Position numbers and translations under genes: made by a program. The notes beneath the pieces were generated by a model. That model saw nothing but the letters and a program-made list of their open reading frames with translations. It did no database searches and was not told the origin of the DNA. From Chersky-840 sp035532735 (GTDB lineage Bacteria > Actinomycetota > Acidimicrobiia > Acidimicrobiales > UBA8190): a stretch of 31,109 nt of DNA. Positions 14,091-22,143 of this stretch are shown in pieces. The DNA lies in NCBI GenBank assembly GCA_035532735.1, contig DATKQM010000048.1:1-31109 (forward strand). Reading direction: 5' to 3'. The stretch's first letter is position 1. Each line of letters starts with the position of its first letter.

Positions 14091-16523
14091 TCAGCTGGTC
14101 GGGAGGGCCGGGAAGGAGGGAGGTGCCTCCGTCGAGGCGCTCCCCCAACTGCGGTCCGGGGCCTCACCGAGGGCGACGTCGAGGCGGGCGCCGGTCTCTG
14201 ACACCGTGGCCGGGAGCCACGGGCAGGTGTAGGGAGCCGGGCCCGCGGCGAGGGCCGAAGGCACCGAGCCACACGCCGCGTCGGTCGACGTCAACCCGGC
14301 GACCTCGAGGCCCTGGACATAGGGCGTGGCGGGCGAGGCCCCCGGTGCGTCGATGACGATGGCGTGGCCGTCGCCCAGGGTCAAGGTGATGTGGGGGAAG
14401 AGGGGGCTGGCGAGGACGAGCTCACCCCGGCCCGGCGTCTCGGGGTAAAGGCCCATGGCCGCCCAGACGTACCACGACGACATCGCCCCCAGGTCGTCGT
14501 TGCCGGGCTCCCCGTCGGGGGTGGGCCCGTACAACGTCGTGGCGATGCGACGGACGACGTCCTGGGTCCGGAACGGGGCCCCCGCGTAGTCGTACTCCCA
14601 GGGAATGCCAAGCGACGGCTCGTCACCGGCCCAGTCATAGGGCTGCTTCCGGCCCGCGTTGAGGTGGGTAAAGAACCTGTTCAGCTTGGCCACCACTGCG
14701 GCGTTGCCTCCCAGCGCGTCGAAGAGACCCCGCAAGTTCTGGGGGACGCTCCAGGTGTACTGGATGGCATTGCCCTCTTCGAACCCGACCTGGCCGATGC
14801 CCGGCAGCGACGAGCGTTGGAAGGCGGGCCCGGGCGGGAAGGTCCCGTCGGCCCGACGGCCGCCGAGAAAGTCCGTCGCCGGGTTGACCAGGTTCTGCCA
14901 ACTCTGGGCCCGCGTCGAGAACGTGCGGGCCACCGCGGTGTCGCCCAGGGCCAGGGCGAGCTGGGCGATGGCCGAGTCGTCGATGGCGTACTCGAGGGTC
15001 TCCGAGGCGCCCACGGTGTAGGTGAGCGACGTCAGGTCGAGGGTGTCGGCCCGGACGTATCCCTTGGCCAGATACTGGGCCAGGTCCTGGCGTTCGAGGT
15101 GACCGCCGTTCTCGACCTCCGGGTCGGTGGCTCCTTTGACCATGGCCGCCAAGGCGCCGGCGGTGTCGAAGTCCCGGGCCCCGAAGGCATACGCCGAGGC
15201 GATGAAGGCGTCTGCGGAGTCCCCGTTCAACTGGGCGCTCTCGAAATTGGCCGCGGGCAGCTTGGGAAGACCACCGCCCTGGGCGGCATCGGCCAGCAGT
15301 GACCGGACCATGTCACTCGTCCGCTGTGGCACCACCAGGGCGAGGAGCTGGACCTCGGAGCGGTAGACGTCCCAGAGCGAGAAGTTGGCGTACTGGGTGT
15401 AGCCGTCGGCCACATGGACCTTGTCGTCGAAGCCGATGTAGTCCCCGTTGGCGTCGTCGAAGACGTTGGGGTGCAACATCGAGTGGTAGAGCTCGGAGTA
15501 GAAGGTCCGCTCGTCCGGGGCGGTGCCCCCCGTGACCTGGACGCGACCGAGCAACTCGTTCCAGGTGGCCGTGTCGCGTTGGCGCAAGGCGTCGATGTCC
15601 CAGCCGGGGTGCTCGGCGCCGATGTTCAGACGGGCATCGGCCACACTCACGAACGACACCCCTACTTGGACCTCGACGTCGCGAGTCGACGCGGGAAAGG
15701 TCACGTACGCGCCCGTGCCTGCCTTGGTACTCCGGCGCGACCGGGGGGTCACGGTCTTGGCGTGCCACGTCCCGAAGGCCCTGAAGTCGCGCTGGAAGCG
15801 CGCCGCGAAGTAGAGGTGGTAGTCCGCACTCGTCCCGCAGAAGTTCCCGCTCACGACCGATCCGTCGACCTCGTTAGCACCGACGACGGTCACCGCCGAG
15901 CGGGCCGACCCCGCCGCGCTGTCGGCCACCTTGAACAAGACGTTGGCCGGGGCCGTACCGGGGAAGCGGAGCCGACCGAGACCGGCCCTGGTGGTCACCG
16001 CCAATTCGACGCGCACGGCGGGGCGACCCACGGTGACGGCGTAGTTCCCGGGGCTCGCCACCTCACTGGCGTGTGAGAAGGCGGCGGTGGTCGCGGCGGG
16101 GTTCGACCCCACCGGGCCCACGGTGGGCAGGATGGGGATGTCGCCGTAGACCGGACAGCCCGGACCGCTCATGTGGGTCAGGCTGAAGCCGGTGATGGCG
16201 GAGTCCTTGAAGGCGTAGCCACCACCCGACGTCCGGTCCGGGAAGGTGTCGGGGCTCCACTGGAGCATCCCGAAGGGCATGTCGGCACCGGGGAAGGTGT
16301 CGATGCTGCCCACGCTGGATCCCCCCACGCCGGTGCCCACGAACGTGTCGACGAGAGAGCTCGGTGTCGCCACACGTCCCGATGTCGCCCTCGGCACGGC
16401 CGCGGTCGACGACGTCGTCGGGGCCGCACCCGGAGGTGACGGGTCGCAGCTGCACAGCACCGCCATCGACAACCCCACCATGACGACCGTCGATACGAGG
16501 CCCCGACGACCGGTCGGCCTCAT
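14091..16523 (-). CDS. Secreted lipoprotein, glycoside hydrolase family 92 (alpha-mannosidase)
   Basis: An 810-residue protein. The N-terminus has RRG, a hydrophobic stretch and a lipobox-like LCSC with Cys26, so it should be exported and probably lipid-anchored. GH92 features are clear: VDTFVGTG at 58-65, FPGADMPFGMLQWSPDT at 77-93, THMSGPGCPVYGDIP at 116-130, the EEGNAIQYTWSVPQN stretch at 582-596 that carries the expected catalytic Glu, and GNDDLGAMSSWYVWAAMGLYP at 674-693. GH92 enzymes are calcium-dependent exo-alpha-mannosidases acting on mannans or N-glycans. The ATG overlaps the stop of the LLM oxidoreductase gene as ATGA, so the two are translationally coupled. Confidence 0.9.
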   Translation of the reverse strand: MRPTGRRGLVSTVVMVGLSMAVLCSCDPSPPGAAPTTSSTAAVPRATSGRVATPSSLVDTFVGTGVGGSSVGSIDTFPGADMPFGMLQWSPDTFPDRTSGGGYAFKDSAITGFSLTHMSGPGCPVYGDIPILPTVGPVGSNPAATTAAFSHASEVASPGNYAVTVGRPAVRVELAVTTRAGLGRLRFPGTAPANVLFKVADSAAGSARSAVTVVGANEVDGSVVSGNFCGTSADYHLYFAARFQRDFRAFGTWHAKTVTPRSRRSTKAGTGAYVTFPASTRDVEVQVGVSFVSVADARLNIGAEHPGWDIDALRQRDTATWNELLGRVQVTGGTAPDERTFYSELYHSMLHPNVFDDANGDYIGFDDKVHVADGYTQYANFSLWDVYRSEVQLLALVVPQRTSDMVRSLLADAAQGGGLPKLPAANFESAQLNGDSADAFIASAYAFGARDFDTAGALAAMVKGATDPEVENGGHLERQDLAQYLAKGYVRADTLDLTSLTYTVGASETLEYAIDDSAIAQLALALGDTAVARTFSTRAQSWQNLVNPATDFLGGRRADGTFPPGPAFQRSSLPGIGQVGFEEGNAIQYTWSVPQNLRGLFDALGGNAAVVAKLNRFFTHLNAGRKQPYDWAGDEPSLGIPWEYDYAGAPFRTQDVVRRIATTLYGPTPDGEPGNDDLGAMSSWYVWAAMGLYPETPGRGELVLASPLFPHITLTLGDGHAIVIDAPGASPATPYVQGLEVAGLTSTDAACGSVPSALAAGPAPYTCPWLPATVSETGARLDVALGEAPDRSWGSASTEAPPSFPALPTS

Positions 16524-17353
16524 CGCAGAAAGCGAGCCGCGAACTTTGCCAGGGCGTCGGGCACGTCCCGGGTCCGGGCCCAGGGCGCCACGATGAGGCG
16601 GTCCACACCCGCATCCGCCAAGGCGTCCACATCGGCGTCGTCGTGGACCGTGGCCCCCACCGTCACCGTGAAGGGGCCCGACCGGCCCGACGCCGATCGG
16701 AGATCGTGGAGCGTCGTCACATGGGCGCGGGCGGTGTCGGGGGTGTGGTTCAGCCCGATCCAGCCGTCATGGCGCGCGGCGCGTCGGAGCGCGGCGGGTG
16801 ACTCCCCGCCGATCAACACCGGCGGATGGGGGCGCTGGAGGGGCTTGGGCTCGAACATGACCGTGTCGAAGTCGAAAAACCGCCCGTGGTGGGCCACCTG
16901 CTCCTCGGTCCAAAGCCGTCGACACACCTCGAGCGCTTCGTCGAGGCGGCCGCCACGGCTGTCGAAGTCGAGGCCGGCCACGTCCCATTCACCGCGCAGC
17001 CACCCCGCTCCCACCCCGAGCTCGATACGCCCCTCCGACACCACATCGGCGGTCTGGACGGCCCGGGCCGAGGTGAAGGGATGGCGCAGTCCTAGGTTGT
17101 AGACGTGGCTCCCCAAGCGGACCCGGCTGGTGCGACCGGCCAGGAACGACAGGTAGGCGAAGACGTCGAACACCGGCGTCGACGGAGGCACGGGTGGGTG
17201 CTCCGCCCCGGCGAAGGGCGACCCGGCCATCTCCACGGGCAGGACAAGGTGTTCGGGGAACCAGACGGACTCGAAGCCGAGCTCGTCCGCGGCGGTGACC
17301 GCGTCGAGGAACATGCTCGGGTGCATCAGCCCCAGGGCGATACCGAACCGCAC
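16520..17353 (-). CDS. LLM-class (F420-type) oxidoreductase
   Basis: A 277-residue luciferase-like TIM-barrel protein. MRFGIALG at the start, ADELGFESVWFPEHL, RVRLGSHVYNLGLRHPF, GRIELGVGAGWLRGEW and PPVLIGGESPAALRRAARHDGWIG follow the order seen in actinobacterial F420-dependent oxidoreductases. The flavin is probably coenzyme F420, judged from the family, not from a diagnostic residue. Substrate unknown. The GTG start lies 6 bp after the thioesterase stop, and the stop overlaps the GH92 start, so it is the middle gene of a three-gene operon. Confidence 0.85.
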   Translation of the reverse strand: MRFGIALGLMHPSMFLDAVTAADELGFESVWFPEHLVLPVEMAGSPFAGAEHPPVPPSTPVFDVFAYLSFLAGRTSRVRLGSHVYNLGLRHPFTSARAVQTADVVSEGRIELGVGAGWLRGEWDVAGLDFDSRGGRLDEALEVCRRLWTEEQVAHHGRFFDFDTVMFEPKPLQRPHPPVLIGGESPAALRRAARHDGWIGLNHTPDTARAHVTTLHDLRSASGRSGPFTVTVGATVHDDADVDALADAGVDRLIVAPWARTRDVPDALAKFAARFLR

Positions 17354-17359
17354 GACCGA

Positions 17360-17800
17360 CTACCCGTCGTCGCGATGGAGCAGGAAGGTGCCCGTCGACC
17401 GGCTCACGAGACGACCCTCGGCGTCGCGGGTGGCGGCTTCGGCGTAGGCGACCTGCCGGGCCATGCGGACGACGTCGCCGCGCACCGCGACGGGCTCGCC
17501 GATCTTGGCGGGGCGCATGGTCTCGGTCTTCATCTCGAGGGTGCCCCGGGTGCGGTCGCGCCCGGGCAGGGCGGCATTGATGGCGAAGTTCATCGACGCG
17601 TCGAGGATCAGTGAGTGGATCCCGGCCTGGGCTGTGCCGTGGGGGTTGCAGGCCAGGGCGGTCGGGGTCCAGGTCCCCACGACCCAGCCCAGATCCTCCC
17701 CGTCGACGCCGTAGGAGACGAACGTGGCCCCCACCAGCCCGATCACCTCCATGCCGCCGTTGCCGAGCCAGCGGTCCATGTCCTTCACTCGCCCCGTCAC
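17360..17800 (-). CDS. PaaI-type hotdog thioesterase
   Basis: About 146 residues with a hotdog-fold pattern: ACNPHGTAQAGIHSLILDASMNFAINAAL carries the HG-x-x-x-G motif and the Asp expected for PaaI-like acyl-CoA thioesterases, followed by TLEMKTETMRPAKIGEPVAVRGDV. Members hydrolyse acyl- or aryl-CoA esters. Three starts compete: GTG at 17800, GTG at 17788 and ATG at 17779. Sequence upstream of 17800 is not conserved in character. It is the first gene of the operon with the LLM oxidoreductase and GH92 genes, and divergent from the thiolase, with which it may share CoA metabolism and the operator at 17918-17931. Confidence 0.75.
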   Translation of the reverse strand: MTGRVKDMDRWLGNGGMEVIGLVGATFVSYGVDGEDLGWVVGTWTPTALACNPHGTAQAGIHSLILDASMNFAINAALPGRDRTRGTLEMKTETMRPAKIGEPVAVRGDVVRMARQVAYAEAATRDAEGRLVSRSTGTFLLHRDDG

Positions 17801-17917
17801 GACGCCAACCGTAGCGGCGGCCCGTCCCCGGCTCCGGGGAGGACTGGAGAACTCCCTGGTGGAGAGGGGCATGGCCGCTCACGTTGACCAGTAGGGTGAC
17901 ACCGAGGCAAAATCTTG

Positions 17918-17931
17918 ACCGACCAGTCAGT
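17918..17931. promoter_or_regulatory. TetR-family-type operator
   Basis: ACCGAC-CA-GTCAGT is an inverted repeat with one mismatch. It matches the ACCGAC-N2-GTCGGT pattern common at TetR-type fatty-acid and steroid-catabolism regulators in actinobacteria. It overlaps a TTGACC -35-like hexamer and ends 18 bp before the thiolase ATG. The regulator gene is not in the window. Confidence 0.55.
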
Positions 17932-17949
17932 TTTACGGGAGGAGCACCC

Positions 17950-19128
17950 ATGACCACCGCTGTGATCGTCGATGCCGTACGGACCCCGGGCGGGCGCCGC
18001 AACGGGAAGCTGCGGGGCTGGCACGCTGTGGACCTGGCCGCGGAGCCCCTCAGGGCCCTCGCCGAGCGCAACAACCTCGACCCCGGGCTCGTCGACGACG
18101 TGATCATGGGATGTGTGATGCAGGTGGGCGAGCAGGCGCTCAACATCGGCCGCAACGCCGTGCTGGCGGCAGGGTATCCCGAGTCGGTGCCCTCGACCAC
18201 CATCGACCGCCAGTGCGGGTCGTCCCAACAAGCCCTGCACTTCGCCGCCCAAGGTGTCATGGCCGGTGCCTACGACGTAGTGATCGCGGCAGGCGTCGAG
18301 CACATGACCCACACCCCCATGGGATCGTCGGTCGTGCGTGACCTCGGGTTCCCCTTCGGGCCGAAGATGATGGAGCGCTACGCCGAGCGCGGCGGCCTCG
18401 TGAGCCAGGGCATCTCGGCCGAGATGATCGCGGATCAGTGGGACATCTCACGCGAGGACCTCGACGCCTTTGGCGCCCGGAGCCAGCAGTTCGCGGCCCG
18501 GGCCACGGCCGAGGGCCGTTTCGAGCGCGAGATCCTCCCCGTCACCGTGAAGGACGACGAGGGCGCCCCCACCAACGAGGTCTTCGCCTCGGACGAGGGG
18601 ATCCGACCCGACACCACCGCCGAGGTCCTCGCCAACCTGAAGCCCGCCTTCAAGCCCGACGGCAAGGTGACCGCCGGCAACTCGTCACAGATCAGTGACG
18701 GCGCCGCGGCCGTCCTCATCATGAGCGAGGAGAGGGCGAGTGCGCTGGGCCTCACCCCGAGAGCGCGGTTCCACGCCTTCTCGCTGGCCGGGGTGGATCC
18801 CGTGACCATGCTGACCGGCCCGATCCCCGCCACGCGCGCCGTGCTCGAGAAGGCCAAGATGACCATCGACGACATCGACCTGGTCGAGATCAACGAGGCC
18901 TTCGCCTCGGTGGTGCTGGCGTGGGAGAAGGAGCTCCACGGCGACATGGACCGGGTGAACGTCAACGGCGGTGCCATCGCCATCGGCCACCCGCTCGGGT
19001 GTTCGGGGGCCAAGCTCATGTGCACCTTGCTGAACGAGCTCGAGCGGACCGGTGGACGTTGGGGCCTCGAGACGATGTGCGAAGGCGGCGGCATGGCCAA
19101 CGCCACCCTCATCGAGCGCTTGGGATAG
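17950..19128 (+). CDS. Acetyl-CoA acetyltransferase (thiolase)
   Basis: A 392-residue enzyme with full catalytic set: nucleophile Cys89 in DRQCGSSQQAL, His347 in AIGHPLGCSGAKL and Cys377 in MCEGGGMANATLIE. It condenses two acyl-CoA or cleaves a 3-ketoacyl-CoA. The start AVIVDAVRTPGGRRNGKLRG and length are typical for degradative-type thiolases. The chosen ATG follows GGGAGGAGC; the earlier ATG at 17884 adds non-conserved residues that cover the operator. Substrate chain length cannot be told from sequence alone. It is divergent from a CoA thioesterase and probably repressed by a TetR-type regulator. Confidence 0.92.
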   Translation: MTTAVIVDAVRTPGGRRNGKLRGWHAVDLAAEPLRALAERNNLDPGLVDDVIMGCVMQVGEQALNIGRNAVLAAGYPESVPSTTIDRQCGSSQQALHFAAQGVMAGAYDVVIAAGVEHMTHTPMGSSVVRDLGFPFGPKMMERYAERGGLVSQGISAEMIADQWDISREDLDAFGARSQQFAARATAEGRFEREILPVTVKDDEGAPTNEVFASDEGIRPDTTAEVLANLKPAFKPDGKVTAGNSSQISDGAAAVLIMSEERASALGLTPRARFHAFSLAGVDPVTMLTGPIPATRAVLEKAKMTIDDIDLVEINEAFASVVLAWEKELHGDMDRVNVNGGAIAIGHPLGCSGAKLMCTLLNELERTGGRWGLETMCEGGGMANATLIERLG

Positions 19129-19149
19129 CTCCCCGGGCTCAGGACCCCA

Positions 19150-19443
19150 TCAGTGGTAGCGGGTGGCGACGACGAAACCGCTCGCAATGAGGACGATCCC
19201 TCCCACCAGATACCAATTGCTCGGTCCCGCCGGCAGGACGTTGAAGTAGTTGAGAACGATCATGAGGGCGCCGAGGACGAGCAGCAGCAAGATGAGCGGG
19301 CCCATCCACTTGGGGCTGACCTTGTTGCTGCGCGGGATCGGCGGCGTGTAGCGGCCACTGGCCGTCGGTGCGGGGGCAACGGCCCTCCCCGACGCCGAAC
19401 GGCCCTTCCGAGCCGCACCCCCGGGACCCTGTTTGTTCGCCAT
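19150..19443 (-). CDS. crgA: Cell division protein CrgA
   Basis: A 97-residue protein with a basic, disordered N-terminus, then the family signature SNKVSPKWMGPLILLLLVLG, TM1 (about 48-67), NYFNVLPAGPSNWYL, and TM2 (about 76-92). CrgA is an actinobacterial divisome membrane protein that interacts with FtsZ, FtsQ, FtsI and PBPs. The frame is open further upstream, but the ATG at 19443 fits the family. Its place next to pabA and pknB is conserved across actinobacteria. It is convergent with the thiolase gene. Confidence 0.93.
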   Translation of the reverse strand: MANKQGPGGAARKGRSASGRAVAPAPTASGRYTPPIPRSNKVSPKWMGPLILLLLVLGALMIVLNYFNVLPAGPSNWYLVGGIVLIASGFVVATRYH

Positions 19444-19509
19444 GCTCCGAGGATAGCCACGACGGCGCAGCCAGCCGGGGCCGCCGAGCCGGGCAGTAGT
19501 CTGAAAGGG

Positions 19510-20100
19510 GTGGGAGCCCGGGTCCTGCTCGTCGACAACTACGACTCCTTCACCTACAACCTGGTGCAGGAGATGGGTGCGCTCGGGGCGGAGCCCGTCG
19601 TCCATCGCAACGATGCCATCGGTGTCGACGGGATCAGAGAGCTCGACCCCGACGGCATCGTCATCTCACCGGGCCCGGGGCGACCCGAGGACGGTGGCGT
19701 GAGCATGGCCGTGATCTCGGAGCTGGGTGGCGACACGCCCATCCTCGGCGTCTGCTTGGGCCATCAATGCATCGGCCAGGTCTTCGGTGCCCGGATCGTC
19801 TCTGCCCCCGAGCTCATGCACGGCAAGACCTCGGCCATCTTCCACACCGGGGTCGGCGTCTTCGCGGAGATGCCCAACCCCTTCGATGCGACGCGCTACC
19901 ACTCCTTGATCGTCGACCGCGACTCCATCCCCGACGTGCTCGAGATCACCGCCGAGACGACCGACGGCATCGTGATGGGACTCCGACACCGGGAGATGGC
20001 AATCGAAGGGGTGCAGTTCCACCCCGAGTCGATCCTGACGAGTGTCGGACCGGACCTGCTCACCAACTTCCTGGGCTCGCTGGGAGCGACGCGAACCTAA
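19510..20100 (+). CDS. pabA: Glutamine amidotransferase subunit, anthranilate/aminodeoxychorismate synthase component II
   Basis: A 196-residue class I amidotransferase. VLLVDNYDSFTYNLVQ starts the protein, SPGPGRPEDGG is at 53-63, the nucleophile is Cys82 in GVCLGHQCIGQ, and the triad partners His171 and Glu173 are in VQFHPESIL. It supplies ammonia from glutamine to a chorismate-using partner (TrpE or PabB), neither of which is in the window, so trpG or pabA cannot be decided. The GTG start is preceded by GAAAGGG. The upstream in-frame extension is antisense to crgA. Its 3' end overlaps the convergent pknB gene by 4 bp. The same neighbour is found in mycobacteria. Confidence 0.92.
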   Translation: MGARVLLVDNYDSFTYNLVQEMGALGAEPVVHRNDAIGVDGIRELDPDGIVISPGPGRPEDGGVSMAVISELGGDTPILGVCLGHQCIGQVFGARIVSAPELMHGKTSAIFHTGVGVFAEMPNPFDATRYHSLIVDRDSIPDVLEITAETTDGIVMGLRHREMAIEGVQFHPESILTSVGPDLLTNFLGSLGATRT

Positions 20101-22055
20101 GAGAAGGCCAGCGAGTGGCGGTGGTGGCCGGTGTTGCCCGTCGGCGCGGTCGTCGTCGTCGACCCCGAACAGCCGTTGAGGTTCGTCACCGTGATGTTGA
20201 CCGTGGTCCCCGCGTTGACCTGTACTCCGCCGCTGGGATTCTGACTCTGGACGATCCCGTCCTGGGTGGGGTCCTGGGTCGACTGGCATATCACCACCGT
20301 GGTCAAACCCGCACCCTGCAATGTCGTGACTGCGGTGGCCTGTGTGTCGTTGACGACATCGGGCACGAGGACCTGCGACTGCCCACTCGAAACCACCAGG
20401 TTCACGTTGGCATTGGCGGGCTGCTGAGAGCCGGCGGGTGGGTTCGTGCTGATGACGTCGTTCTTCGGAACCGTCTGTGACGACTGTGAGGTGATGGTCC
20501 CGCACTGGAAACCGGCTTGGCCGAGCCGGTTGCACGCCGTGGTCTGTCCGAGCCCGCTCACGTCGGGCACCGCCGTCGTCGTCGACTGGGTGAAGATGTT
20601 GACGGTGCCGCCCGGCAAGATGGTCTCACCGGACTTGGGTTGTTGGAGACAGACGATGTTCTGTTGCGTGCAGGTGGTGCTGAACTGCACGTTGGCCTGC
20701 AGTCCCATCTGCTGCAACTGAGCCTTCGCCGCGGTGACCGACTGGGTCACGAGATCGGGCACGTGCACGGGAGGACCCTGGGCGCCGGTGATCAAGGTCA
20801 CCTTGCTGCCGCGCTTGACCGTGATCCCCTTGGCCGGGTTGGTCCGCAGCACCTGGGTGTTGGGCGTCGTGGTGGCGGACCGGTCCGACACCACCGTGGT
20901 CTTGAGGCCGTCGTGTTGGAGGCTCCGCTCGGCTTTGCTCACGTTCTGGCCCGTGACGTCGGGCATCACGAAGGACGTGCTGGCCCCCTCCCCGATGTGC
21001 CACCAGCCCACGGAGTTCCCGAGGAAGATGATGACCACGGCCAACGCCACAAGGAGCAGGCCGAGGATGGCCGCATAGAGCTTGGTGCGGTTGGGCTCCT
21101 GGGCTCCTTCGAAGTCGTCGCCCCCCACCGCCGGCAACGCCTGGGTGCCCACAGCCCTGACTGCCTGGGTGGCACCCACCACCGGGTGCTGTCCCGTCGG
21201 GGGGGAGGTCGCCCCCACGGCCCGGCCCTCGCGAAAGCGCAAGAGGTCGATGCGCAGGTCATCACCGGTCGCGTACCGGTGGTCGGGTGACTTGGCGAGG
21301 CACTTCAAGATGATCGCCTCGAGGTCGGGCGGCACGCCGGGGTTGATCTCGCGTGGTGCGGGCGGGTGCTCGCGGACGTGCTTGGACGCCACGGCCACCG
21401 GGGTGTCACCGAGGAACGGAGGGCGGCCCGTCACCATCTCGAAGATCACGACACCGAGCGAGTAGATGTCGCTGCGCGAGTCGACACCCATTCCCTCGGC
21501 CTGCTCGGGTGAGAAGTACGTTGCCGTGCCCATGACCGCGCCGGTCTGGGTCAGGCTCTCCTCGGTGTTCACGGCGCGGGCGATCCCGAAGTCCGTGACC
21601 TTGATGGTGCCTTCCTCGGTGATGAGCACATTGCCGGGCTTCACGTCGCGGTGTACGACGCCGTGGCGATGCGCGTAGGCGAGCGCCCCGGCGACATCGG
21701 CGGCGATCTCCGCGGCCCGGTCCGGGTGCAACGGCCCCGCCGTGCGCAGGATCGACGACAGCGCCCTGCCGTCGACGAACTCCATGACGATGAAGTAGGT
21801 GCCGTTGTCCTCACCCCAGTCGAAGACCGGGACGATATTGGGATGCGACAGGTTGGCCGCGGCCTGAGCCTCGCGCCGGAAGCGCTCGACGAACGAGCGG
21901 TCTACCGAGAGCTCGGGGAACAGGACCTTGAGCGCCACGGGCCGGTCGAGGAGCTGGTCGCGGGCTCGGTACACCTCGGCCATGCCGCCCCGGGCCACCA
22001 GGTGCGAAAGCTCGTATCGTCCCGAGAGCACCCGGGGGGTCTTGGTGGGCTCCAT
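20097..22055 (-). CDS. pknB: Serine/threonine protein kinase PknB with four PASTA domains
   Basis: A 652-residue membrane kinase. The catalytic domain spans about 14-275: glycine loop VARGGMAEVY, Lys43 in VALKVL, HRDVKPGN with Asp137, DFG at 155-157, activation-loop TQTGAVMGTATYFSPEQ with phosphorylatable Thr169 and Thr171. A juxtamembrane linker leads to one TM helix (about 326-346), then four PASTA repeats, beginning VMPDVTGQN, VHVPDLVTQS, AVPDVSGLG and VLVPDVVND. A Ser/Thr-rich, His-containing tail follows. PASTA domains sense peptidoglycan fragments or lipid II, so the kinase links wall status to phosphorylation. It is the last gene of the fhaA-fhaB-pstP-pbpA-pknB operon, 88 bp after pbpA. 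There is no pknA beside it. Confidence 0.95.
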   Translation of the reverse strand: MEPTKTPRVLSGRYELSHLVARGGMAEVYRARDQLLDRPVALKVLFPELSVDRSFVERFRREAQAAANLSHPNIVPVFDWGEDNGTYFIVMEFVDGRALSSILRTAGPLHPDRAAEIAADVAGALAYAHRHGVVHRDVKPGNVLITEEGTIKVTDFGIARAVNTEESLTQTGAVMGTATYFSPEQAEGMGVDSRSDIYSLGVVIFEMVTGRPPFLGDTPVAVASKHVREHPPAPREINPGVPPDLEAIILKCLAKSPDHRYATGDDLRIDLLRFREGRAVGATSPPTGQHPVVGATQAVRAVGTQALPAVGGDDFEGAQEPNRTKLYAAILGLLLVALAVVIIFLGNSVGWWHIGEGASTSFVMPDVTGQNVSKAERSLQHDGLKTTVVSDRSATTTPNTQVLRTNPAKGITVKRGSKVTLITGAQGPPVHVPDLVTQSVTAAKAQLQQMGLQANVQFSTTCTQQNIVCLQQPKSGETILPGGTVNIFTQSTTTAVPDVSGLGQTTACNRLGQAGFQCGTITSQSSQTVPKNDVISTNPPAGSQQPANANVNLVVSSGQSQVLVPDVVNDTQATAVTTLQGAGLTTVVICQSTQDPTQDGIVQSQNPSGGVQVNAGTTVNITVTNLNGCSGSTTTTAPTGNTGHHRHSLAFS

Positions 22056-22143
22056 GCGGGTCAGAGCCTACGTCTCGCCGGAACGCCGCCTGGGCCAGGC
22101 ACTGTCTGTCTCCTCCTAGGGTTCGACTGGTCGGACATCGCTG

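Noticed and set aside
16989..18260. 423-residue minus-strand frame covering the thioesterase, LLM and thiolase region
   Set aside because: It mixes out-of-frame readings of three recognised genes and is Arg/Gly-rich without motifs.
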